Of a DNA stretch of 64,000 nucleotides, positions 9,793 through 17,514 are shown piece after piece. Numbering within the stretch: position 1 is the stretch's first letter; every line of letters starts with the position of its first letter. The DNA lies in NCBI RefSeq assembly GCF_945890115.1, contig NZ_CAMDCK010000001.1, forward strand, positions 62,001 through 126,000, given 5' to 3'. The position numbers and the translations under genes were made by a program. The notes under the pieces were generated by a model. That model had not been told where the DNA came from, did not search any database, and saw nothing but the letters and a program-made list of their open reading frames with translations. The DNA is from Sphingorhabdus sp. EL138 (GTDB lineage Bacteria; Pseudomonadota; Alphaproteobacteria; Sphingomonadales; Sphingomonadaceae).

Positions 9793-9800
9793 GGGGGGGG
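9793..9800 (+). repeat. G8 homopolymer next to the Shine-Dalgarno of the 9811 gene
   Basis: cccgaGGGGGGGGtggaggttttGTG; tract ends about 10 nt before GTG 9811. Confidence 0.85.
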
Positions 9801-9810
9801 TGGAGGTTTT

Positions 9811-10248
9811 GTGAACGAATTGCCAACCAGATATATATCGTCATTTGTCGTGGAGTTCATAAGTGACTTCATGCACTTCTGCGTTGAAAAATATGGATTT
9901 TCAACTGAGGAAATTAGCATTATTTGCGTGGTTACAACGGAAAGCACGCGGGAAATCCGTCATGATGGTTATTTGCTCACAACCTATGGAACAGAGGTTC
10001 AGGCAATCCCAGATGAGTTCCGATTTCCGGTCAGCGTTCAATTCGTCTGTCGTCGGTTGGGCATGCGGCGAGAAACGACGCGACGAAAACTTGAAGATCT
10101 CGCAAATAGAGGTTTTCTAAATAAAATTAAGGGCGGATACACGCTACCAGCTCAAACAAACGCTGCTGATTATACCCAAGAGTTGAGGGATTTTTTGGTG
10201 TCAAAAATCTGCAATCTCAGGACGTATATAGAAAAAATTCCAGGGTAA
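9811..10248 (+). CDS. Uncharacterised protein with winged-helix-like C-terminal half (putative transcriptional regulator)
   Basis: SVQFVCRRLGMRRETTRRKLEDLANRGFLNKIKGGYTLP resembles a helix-turn-helix plus wing; GGAGG ribosome binding site upstream. Confidence 0.6.
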   Translation: MNELPTRYISSFVVEFISDFMHFCVEKYGFSTEEISIICVVTTESTREIRHDGYLLTTYGTEVQAIPDEFRFPVSVQFVCRRLGMRRETTRRKLEDLANRGFLNKIKGGYTLPAQTNAADYTQELRDFLVSKICNLRTYIEKIPG

Positions 10249-10370
10249 AAACGCTATCGGTGATTCGGGAGCAACTGCATGTCGATGCCCAAATTGGGCA
10301 AACTGTGTTGTTGTAAACTTTGCTGCTTATTATTTACCCACCACGACTCGGTGATGTGGGGACATACCTA

Positions 10371-10766
10371 GTGGCAGATACGGAACTAAAAGAAGCAAGC
10401 CTAGTCTTGTCTGCAATTGGGCAGCGCATACAGGCTGCCCGAAAAAAATGCAGAATGTCGGTGGCTAAATTGTCGGCTAAGACTGCAATTTCGAGCCGAT
10501 TTATTGAAAATATCGAGGCAGGCGAGTTCAGCAAACTCCCTGGGCGATCGCATGTGCTGGGTTTCACCCGATCAATCTGCCGTGAACTAGCATTAGACGC
10601 AGAAGAGATTGTTCAGGCGATCAAATCAGCGATGTACCCTGCCCCAATGACGGAATTCGAAATAACCATTGCCCAGCAGATGAAACGTCCGCTGGTAGCG
10701 AAGATCGTCAATGGGTTAAAATCTGTTCTGGGCCGTATTGCAATTTTTAAAGAACCCATTCCTTAA
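10371..10766 (+). CDS. RodZ-like/HTH_25 helix-turn-helix protein lacking a TM segment
   Basis: IGQRIQAARKKCRMSVAKLSAKTAISSRFIENIEAGEFSKLPGRSHVLGFTRSICRELALD; GTG start at 10371. Confidence 0.65.
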   Translation: MADTELKEASLVLSAIGQRIQAARKKCRMSVAKLSAKTAISSRFIENIEAGEFSKLPGRSHVLGFTRSICRELALDAEEIVQAIKSAMYPAPMTEFEITIAQQMKRPLVAKIVNGLKSVLGRIAIFKEPIP

Positions 10767-10834
10767 TTTTCGCGCGCATAATGCTGCGCTTTTTATAGGG
10801 TGCTGGACCTTTGATGGTGTGCTGGCAACACAAC

Positions 10835-10865
10835 AAAAAGGGGCTGCGATTTCTCGCAACCCCTT
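10835..10865 (-). terminator. Intrinsic terminator of rplM-rpsI
   Basis: Minus strand AAGGGGTTGCGA-GAAA-TCGCAGCCCCTTTTT hairpin plus T-run just after rpsI. Confidence 0.8.
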
Positions 10866-10895
10866 GAACTCCATACGAAAAAGAGACTTTTCGTA

Positions 10896-11387
10896 TCAGC
10901 GCTTCGAAAACTGGAAGCTCTTACGCGCCTTGGCCTTGCCGTATTTCTTACGCTCGACCACGCGGCTGTCGCGGGTCAGGAAGCCTTCCGACTTCACGGC
11001 GCTACGCAGCAGTGGCTCATATTTCGACAGTGCTTGCGCGATGCCATGCTTTACGGCGCCGGCCTGGCCCGAAAGACCACCGCCCTTGACGGTTGCGATG
11101 ACGTCATATTGACCGATCCGCTCGGTAACACCGAACGGTTGATTGATCACAAGACGCAGCGAAGGGCGTGCGAAATAGATTTCCTGGTCGCGGCCATTGA
11201 CGACAATCTTGCCAGTGCCAGGCTTCAACCATACGCGGGCAACCGCGTCCTTGCGGCGGCCAGTTGCATAAGCGCGGCCTTGCGCGTCGATTTCCTGTTC
11301 ACGAATGACAGCAGCGATCTGTGCAGGTGCTTGAACGTCGGCGCCCAAGGTTTCGAGATCAGCGAGCGAAGTTGCAGTATCAGACAT
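10896..11387 (-). CDS. rpsI: 30S ribosomal protein S9
   Basis: [28 protein letters not shown]-terminal [17 protein letters not shown]. Confidence 0.98.
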   Translation of the reverse strand: MSDTATSLADLETLGADVQAPAQIAAVIREQEIDAQGRAYATGRRKDAVARVWLKPGTGKIVVNGRDQEIYFARPSLRLVINQPFGVTERIGQYDVIATVKGGGLSGQAGAVKHGIAQALSKYEPLLRSAVKSEGFLTRDSRVVERKKYGKAKARKSFQFSKR

Positions 11388-11878
11388 TATGCACCCACCT
11401 TATTCTTGCGGTTCATGGAAGCGACGTCGAGCGTCGTTGGCTGTTGACCGGCATGGGGATGCTCGGAGCCATTGTACAAATGCAGCGCGCGCATTTGCGC
11501 ACGACCCAAAGGACCGCGTGGAACCATGCGCTCAACGGCCTTTTCAAGGACGCGCTCAGGGAATTTGCTGTCCAGCACCTTGCCAGCAGTGATACCCTTG
11601 ATACCGCCGATGTAACCCGTGTGGCGATAATAAACCTTGTCGGTCAATTTCTTGCCTGTGAACTTCACCTTGTCCGCATTGATGACAACCACATGGTCGC
11701 CGCAATCCACATGCGGGGTGTAGCTTGGCTTGGTCTTACCACGCAGGATGTTGGCGATGAGGCTAGCCACGCGGCCAACAACCAAACCTTCTGCGTCAAT
11801 GAGGATCCACGATTTCTCGACGTCCTGTGGACGGATCGATTTCGTAACTCTGGATAGCGTTTTCATCGCTAATCGCAC
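11387..11878 (-). CDS. rplM: 50S ribosomal protein L13
   Basis: [54 protein letters not shown]; overlaps rpsI by 1 nt. Confidence 0.98.
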   Translation of the reverse strand: MRLAMKTLSRVTKSIRPQDVEKSWILIDAEGLVVGRVASLIANILRGKTKPSYTPHVDCGDHVVVINADKVKFTGKKLTDKVYYRHTGYIGGIKGITAGKVLDSKFPERVLEKAVERMVPRGPLGRAQMRALHLYNGSEHPHAGQQPTTLDVASMNRKNKVGA

Positions 11879-12009
11879 CTTTCGAAATTTTGTAGATATG
11901 TAGAATCATCACTGACCCACATGCGAAGCGGAGCCAATGGCGACAAACGCCCGATTAGTCAAGCAAAAGCAAGGGTCTCACGACGGGTAAAATAATACCG
12001 TTGGTTGAA

Positions 12010-13068
12010 TTACACGGTTTCACGTCCCAATATATGCGCACCCCAAACGGTGGACGCGACCAGCAAAGCGCCGACCGCCTGATGCGATACCGCCAACACA
12101 ATGTTCACGCCGGTCATGACGGTAGCAATGCCTAAGATAATCTGAACGCCAAAGCTGCTGTGGATGGCAATAGAGGCGCTACGGCCGCCTGCTTTTTTGA
12201 CACGGCGCGCCAGCAGGATCAGGGCAAACACCGCGACCCACGCCCACCAGCGATGAACAAAATGCGTGAGATAGGGGTCGTTCACCAACGCGTAGAAAAC
12301 GCCTTTGGTGGTATCTACTCCGTCAGGGTACAGCCGGTCATTCATTAAAGGCCAACTGTTGGACACATAGCCCGCGTTCAATCCTGCGACCCATGCGCCA
12401 AACAACATCTGGATAAACAGGATTGCAAAAACCGAAGCCGTCAAGGGGGATATTCTCGCTGGCTTCGCCGCTGGGTTTTTGACCAGCGCCTTGAGGTCAA
12501 GCGCCGTCCAAACCAGCCCGCCAAGAATGATGAAAGCCGTGAGCAAATGGACCGCAAGGCGGTAATGGCTCACATCGGTACGCGCCGAAAGGCCCGAAGA
12601 CACCATCCACCAGCCAATGGTACCCTGAAGCCCGCCCAAGGCCAGCAACGCAAGCAAGCGTGGCTTATACCCTGCGGGAATGGCTTGCTTCACCCAGAAC
12701 CACGCCAGCGGAAGTGCAAAGGCCAAGCCTATGACGCGTCCAAGCAAGCGGTGCACCCATTCCCAGAAATAGATAAATTTGAATTCGGCTATCGTCATGC
12801 CGGCCGGACCGTTGATCTGGGTATATTCCGGAATCTGCTTATATTTCTCAAATTCTGACATCCAAGCGGCCTCGCTGAGCGGAGGAAGCGTGCCGGTTAT
12901 GGGTTTCCATTCGGTGATTGATAATCCCGATTCGGTCAGACGCGTGATCCCGCCGACGACGACCATTGCAAAGACCAAGGCAGCAACGCCCATCAGCCAG
13001 TTGATCAAAGCAGCAGGTCGAGCTGATGCGGTTTCGGACGCGGGGTGTGAGGTGAGCGCAGTATCCAT
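12010..13068 (-). CDS. ctaA: Heme A synthase (COX15/CtaA family)
   Basis: GGITRLTESGLSITEWKPITGTLPP and FWWEYxHR-like FIYFWEWVHRLLGR; start placed at ATG 13068 (MDTALTSHPAS). Confidence 0.95.
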   Translation of the reverse strand: MDTALTSHPASETASARPAALINWLMGVAALVFAMVVVGGITRLTESGLSITEWKPITGTLPPLSEAAWMSEFEKYKQIPEYTQINGPAGMTIAEFKFIYFWEWVHRLLGRVIGLAFALPLAWFWVKQAIPAGYKPRLLALLALGGLQGTIGWWMVSSGLSARTDVSHYRLAVHLLTAFIILGGLVWTALDLKALVKNPAAKPARISPLTASVFAILFIQMLFGAWVAGLNAGYVSNSWPLMNDRLYPDGVDTTKGVFYALVNDPYLTHFVHRWWAWVAVFALILLARRVKKAGGRSASIAIHSSFGVQIILGIATVMTGVNIVLAVSHQAVGALLVASTVWGAHILGRETV

Positions 13069-13148
13069 GCGCGCCGATATGCCGCTTAATGCGGATTGCC
13101 GCAAGCAAAGGAGGTTGCAAAATTTGCTAATCAAGCTGCAATTTAGCG

Positions 13149-13170
13149 ATGTAATGTTGTAACGTGCATC
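13149..13170. promoter_or_regulatory. Candidate Zur/Fur-family operator upstream of merC-like/fur-family pair
   Basis: ATGTAATGTTGTAACGTGCAT contains GTAATGTTNTAAC, similar to TGTTATAAYATAACA-type Zur boxes; imperfect palindrome. Confidence 0.3.
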
Positions 13171-13192
13171 AGATCCGTGTAATGACCATGAT

Positions 13193-13558
13193 ATGGCACA
13201 GGTATGGCAAAAATGGCGGTGGGACGGGCTTGGCCTGAGCATTGCCGGATTGTGCCTGTTGCATTGCCTGATAACCACGGTTTTGCTGGCCATTCTTGCG
13301 TCTGCGGGTGGCGCTTTATTGAACCCTATGATCCATGAGGTCGGGCTGGTCCTCGCCATCCTTCTGGGTGTTTTGGCATTGGGCCAAGGCTTCCGCATGC
13401 ATGGCTTGTTCCTGCCCGCCTTTGTCGGCGCACTTGGTATCGGCATGATGGGCGGCGCACTGACGCTGCCACATGGCACTATGGAAATCGCTTGGACGGT
13501 AATTGGCGTTGTCTTTCTTGGACTTGGCCATTTGCTTAATCATCGGGCCAAAGGCTGA
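13193..13558 (+). CDS. MerC domain-containing membrane protein
   Basis: Hydrophobic protein with GLCLLHCLITTVLLAIL, a MerC-like CxxC-type pattern. Confidence 0.7.
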   Translation: MAQVWQKWRWDGLGLSIAGLCLLHCLITTVLLAILASAGGALLNPMIHEVGLVLAILLGVLALGQGFRMHGLFLPAFVGALGIGMMGGALTLPHGTMEIAWTVIGVVFLGLGHLLNHRAKG

Positions 13559-13611
13559 ACCCCAATCGCGCGGTGATTGACCCGCCGCATGCCAGCGCCT
13601 ACATCGCCATC

Positions 13612-14070
13612 ATGGCAGCACATCACCATCATGAGCATGCAGGCGCATCGCTTGCGCAAGCCGCAGAAGCCACGCTTGTCGAGGCTGGCGAACAATGGAC
13701 CGATATGCGGTCAGATATTTTCGCGGTACTCGCAACCTTTGAAAAGCCGGCGTCGGCTTATGATATAGCGGACCTTGTGTCACAAAGACGCGGCAAACGC
13801 GTTGCTCCCAACAGCGTCTATCGCATCTTGGACCTATTTGTGACAACGAACCTCGCGCGCCGCGTGGAAAGCGCAAACGCATATATCGCCAACTCGCACC
13901 CGGGATGCTTGCATGATTGCATTTTCCTGATTTGCGATAGCTGCGGCACCGCAACGCATATTGACGATGATGCACTGACCATGAGCGTGCGTGCAGCGGC
14001 GGAACATGCTGGCTTTGCGCAAGTTCGCCCCGTCATCGAAGTCCGCGGCAAATGCGCCGATTGTGATTGA
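13612..14070 (+). CDS. Fur family transcriptional repressor (probably Zur-like)
   Basis: NSVYRILDLFVTTNLARRVES, HPGCLHDCIFLICDSCGTATHIDD; His-rich N-terminus MAAHHHHEH. Confidence 0.8.
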   Translation: MAAHHHHEHAGASLAQAAEATLVEAGEQWTDMRSDIFAVLATFEKPASAYDIADLVSQRRGKRVAPNSVYRILDLFVTTNLARRVESANAYIANSHPGCLHDCIFLICDSCGTATHIDDDALTMSVRAAAEHAGFAQVRPVIEVRGKCADCD

Positions 14071-14124
14071 AAAATCTGCAATTACCCGTTCGACAGCCAG
14101 ATAAAACGCCGCTAAGCTTAAAGT

Positions 14125-16056
14125 ATGACTCATTCGCCTGACACGCCGTTACTTGATACGGTTAAAGTGCCCTCGGACCTTCGTAATCTTGCCGCATCGC
14201 AGCTTCGTCAGCTTGCCGACGAATTGCGCGCCGAAACTATTTCCGCCGTATCTGTCACGGGCGGCCATTTGGGCGCTGGGCTGGGCGTTGTTGAACTGAC
14301 TACGGCCATCCATTATGTCTTCAACACACCCGATGACCGGTTGGTCTGGGATGTGGGCCATCAATGCTATCCGCACAAAATTCTCACTGGACGCCGCGAC
14401 CGCATCCGCACCTTGCGCACTGGCGGGGGGCTCTCGGGCTTCACCAAACGCAGCGAGAGCGAATATGATCCGTTCGGTGCGGCACATAGCTCAACGTCCA
14501 TTTCCGCAGCCTTGGGCTTTGCCGTCGCCAACAAGATCGCTGGCACGCCCGGCAAGGCGATTGCCGTCATTGGCGATGGGTCCATGTCCGCTGGCATGGC
14601 GTATGAGGCGATGAACAACGCGCAAGCCGCGGGCAACCGCTTGATCGTGATCCTGAATGACAATGACATGTCGATCGCGCCGCCCGTCGGCGGACTGTCG
14701 GCCTATTTGTCGCGTTTGGTATCGTCAAGCGAGTATCTGGGCCTGCGCAGCCTTGCAAGTAAGGTCGCCAAGCGCCTGTCGCGCCGTATCTACACTGCGG
14801 CGTCAAAGGCCGAAGAATTCGCCCGTGGAATGGCGATGGGCGGCACCTTGTTTGAAGAGCTTGGCTTTTATTATGTCGGCCCCATTGACGGCCATAATTT
14901 GGACCAACTGATTCCCGTCCTCGAAAATGTCCGCGACAATGCCGACGGTCCGGTCCTGATCCATGTCGTCACGCAAAAGGGTAAGGGCTATGCCCCTGCC
15001 GAAGCAGCCGCCGACAAATATCATGGCGTTGTGAAATTCGACGTCATCACCGGCAAGCAGGAGAAAGGCCCCGGTGGCGGGCCACCTTCTTATCAAAATG
15101 TGTTTGGTGAAACGCTTGCCAAGCTTGCGGAAACCGACCCCAAAATCTTTGCGATCACCGCCGCCATGCCTGGCGGGACGGGCGTTGACAAATTCTCTGC
15201 CGCGCACCCCGAACGCTCCTTTGATGTAGGCATCGCAGAACAGCATGCCGTGACCTTTGCCGCTGGTCTCGCGGCGCAGGGGATGCGCCCATTCTGTGCG
15301 ATTTACTCGACCTTCCTGCAACGCGCGTATGATCAAGTCGTCCATGACGTCGCGATCCAGAATCTGCCCGTACGTTTTGCTATCGACCGCGCCGGTTTGG
15401 TCGGTGCCGACGGCAGCACGCACGCCGGATCGTTCGACATTACCTATTTGGCGACCCTGCCAAATATGGTCGTCATGTCACCAGCCGATGAGGCGGAGTT
15501 GGTCCACATGACCTATACCGCCGTCTTGCACGACAGCGGCCCAATCGCGTTCCGTTACCCGCGCGGAAATGGCACGGGCATTGCCTTGCCCGAAGTGCCT
15601 CAGCAGCTCGAAATCGGTAAGGGCCGCATTGTCCGTGAAGGCAAAAAGGTCGCGATCCTGTCGCTCGGTACCCGTCTGGCCGAAGCTATCAAGGCGGCGG
15701 ACACGCTGGACGCTAAGGGTCTGAGCACCACTGTTGCAGATTTGCGCTTTGCCAAGCCGCTTGACGAAAAATTGATCCGCCACCTTATCGCCACGCATGA
15801 AGTTGTGGTGACAGTCGAAGAAGCGTCAGTTGGCGGGCTTGGAGCGCATGTGCTCACCTTGGCCAGCGACGCTGGCCTGATGGACGCAGGCCTAAAAATC
15901 CGCACTATGCGTCTGCCAGATATTTTCCAAGAGCATGACAGCCCACAGAAGCAATATGACGAAGCGGGCCTCAATGCGCCACAGATCGTCGACACTGTGC
16001 TGAAGGCGCTGCGCCACAATAGCACAGGCGTTGAGGAAGCGAGCGTGCGCGCTTAA
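14125..16056 (+). CDS. dxs: 1-deoxy-D-xylulose-5-phosphate synthase
   Basis: [41 protein letters not shown] thiamine-diphosphate site, [18 protein letters not shown]. Confidence 0.98.
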   Translation: MTHSPDTPLLDTVKVPSDLRNLAASQLRQLADELRAETISAVSVTGGHLGAGLGVVELTTAIHYVFNTPDDRLVWDVGHQCYPHKILTGRRDRIRTLRTGGGLSGFTKRSESEYDPFGAAHSSTSISAALGFAVANKIAGTPGKAIAVIGDGSMSAGMAYEAMNNAQAAGNRLIVILNDNDMSIAPPVGGLSAYLSRLVSSSEYLGLRSLASKVAKRLSRRIYTAASKAEEFARGMAMGGTLFEELGFYYVGPIDGHNLDQLIPVLENVRDNADGPVLIHVVTQKGKGYAPAEAAADKYHGVVKFDVITGKQEKGPGGGPPSYQNVFGETLAKLAETDPKIFAITAAMPGGTGVDKFSAAHPERSFDVGIAEQHAVTFAAGLAAQGMRPFCAIYSTFLQRAYDQVVHDVAIQNLPVRFAIDRAGLVGADGSTHAGSFDITYLATLPNMVVMSPADEAELVHMTYTAVLHDSGPIAFRYPRGNGTGIALPEVPQQLEIGKGRIVREGKKVAILSLGTRLAEAIKAADTLDAKGLSTTVADLRFAKPLDEKLIRHLIATHEVVVTVEEASVGGLGAHVLTLASDAGLMDAGLKIRTMRLPDIFQEHDSPQKQYDEAGLNAPQIVDTVLKALRHNSTGVEEASVRA

Positions 16057-16077
16057 GGGCGCGCTGCTGTCACCCCA

Positions 16078-16491
16078 TTAACCCGGAATAACCGCCTGCG
16101 CGGTTTGGCCATCGCCTTCGGGTGCGGCGATGATGTCGCGTGTGATGCTGCCTTTGTTTACCGTCGTGGTCTGCGGATCACCGACCGATGAACGGATGCC
16201 CAATTCGGCAGTACCCGACGTCGTCGAAATCGCACGTTCAGCAGCAGAGCGCGTCGCGGTGCCGCCAAACAAAGTCTCCAGCATCTGCTCTTGCCCAGCC
16301 TGAGCAGGGCGAATGGCCGAGGCTACCGTTGGTTCAAGCGCAAAATCAGGCGGAACCACCAAGGGCGCAGCGCGGCCAACCGACGGCGCAGCGGCTTTAT
16401 TGCCGCCTAATATGTTACCCATCGACCCACATCCCGACAGCAAAGGAAGCGTCATTAGGGCAACGGCGAAAAGGACAGGTTTTGTGTTCAT
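16078..16491 (-). CDS. DUF3035/BamF-like lipoprotein (copy 1)
   Basis: Lipobox LLSGCG; PPDFALEPT motif; EQMLETLFGG. Confidence 0.65.
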   Translation of the reverse strand: MNTKPVLFAVALMTLPLLSGCGSMGNILGGNKAAAPSVGRAAPLVVPPDFALEPTVASAIRPAQAGQEQMLETLFGGTATRSAAERAISTTSGTAELGIRSSVGDPQTTTVNKGSITRDIIAAPEGDGQTAQAVIPG

Positions 16492-16515
16492 ATATTTATC
16501 CACTTTCAGGCCGGG

Positions 16516-16773
16516 TTACGGGCGGGGCGCAGTTGCAGGCGCAGCGCCGCCAAACATGGCGTCCAAAACCTGCTCCTTCGTGTCGCCATCCTGCGGACGC
16601 GGGGCGTTAGGGGTCGGCGTTGGCAGGGTGAAGGTCTTAGGGACCTCGATCGGCTTTGACCGGCTAACGGCAAATTCATCGGGACGTTCACGGTCATAGA
16701 TGCTGGTCGTGCCGCAGCCCGACAGCGCAAGAATAGCAACTGACGCCGCCGCTAAGATAGATATCCGCTTCAT
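16516..16773 (-). CDS. DUF3035/BamF-like lipoprotein, short (copy 2)
   Basis: Lipobox LALSGCG; RPDEFAVSRSKPIEVPKTFTLPTP; KEQVLDAMFGG. Confidence 0.7.
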   Translation of the reverse strand: MKRISILAAASVAILALSGCGTTSIYDRERPDEFAVSRSKPIEVPKTFTLPTPTPNAPRPQDGDTKEQVLDAMFGGAAPATAPRP

Positions 16774-17318
16774 GACTTCTCCACTATATCGGCATTGCTT
16801 GCAGTTTCCTGAACATCTGGACCGCGACCGCTTTCCTTGTCACCTATCAGGAACGCGCGGGCAAGCAATATCAATACGCCGATGCTAATGCAGGCATCGG
16901 CCAGATTGAAAATATAAAAAGGTCGGAAAGCGCCAAAATGCAAATCGGCATAATCCACGACATAGCCATAACGCGTCCGATCAACGATGTTCCCAAGCGC
17001 ACCGCCCAAGACCAATGACAAAGCCAGTATATCGCCGCGCAGCTTCTCACGCCACATCCATACCCCTACGCCAGCCGCAATCACCGATGTGAGTGCAACC
17101 AGAGCCCAGCGTTCGCCATCACTGTCCGCAGTTAGGAAACTCATCGATACACCGCGATTTTCGGCATAGCGCAGGTCGAAAAACGATATGATGTGAATGA
17201 CGCCACGCTCTTTCAACTGCAGCGGCCCAAGCATTGCATATTTCACGATCTGGTCGAGAATGAACACAAGGCTTGCGACCATGAGGCCCTGAAGGCGGAA
17301 TTTAGAATTGGGGTTCAT
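16770..17318 (-). CDS. lspA: Lipoprotein signal peptidase
   Basis: LGGALGNIVDRTRYGYVVDYADLHF catalytic region; FNLADACISIGV. Confidence 0.95.
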   Translation of the reverse strand: MNPNSKFRLQGLMVASLVFILDQIVKYAMLGPLQLKERGVIHIISFFDLRYAENRGVSMSFLTADSDGERWALVALTSVIAAGVGVWMWREKLRGDILALSLVLGGALGNIVDRTRYGYVVDYADLHFGAFRPFYIFNLADACISIGVLILLARAFLIGDKESGRGPDVQETASNADIVEKS

Positions 17319-17347
17319 GCGTGCGTCCTAACCCACCAAAGCTGCAT

Positions 17348-17423
17348 CGTCACCCTGAACTTGTTTCAGGGTCTTAATATTAAACCGTCCAAAGTAAGAT
17401 GCTGAAACAGGTTCAGCATGACG
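17348..17423. repeat. Inverted pair of REP-like repeats (CGTCACCCTGAACTTGTTTCAGGG)
   Basis: 17348-17371 CGTCACCCTGAACTTGTTTCAGGG and 17400-17423 TGCTGAAACAGGTTCAGCATGACG are imperfect inverted copies; each is internally palindromic. Confidence 0.75.
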
Positions 17424-17436
17424 GGCTTTAGTCGGT

Positions 17437-17507
17437 CTTCGTGCCTTCGTGGCTTTGTGCGAGCCCTTCATGCTTTTTGGTTCGCACAAAGGCACAAAGG
17501 CACGAAG
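17437..17507. repeat. Long imperfect inverted repeat (CTTCGTGCCTTCGTGGCTTTGTGCGAGCC)
   Basis: Arm 17437-17465 is complementary to 17479-17507 with 3 mismatches in 29 nt; immediately downstream of the ileS stop. Confidence 0.8.
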
Positions 17508-17514
17508 AAGATCA

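Noticed and set aside
13069-13479. 137-aa N-terminal extension of the ctaA ORF in the track
   Set aside because: Overlaps the MerC-like gene on the other strand. CtaA homology starts near MDTALTSHPAS at 13068.
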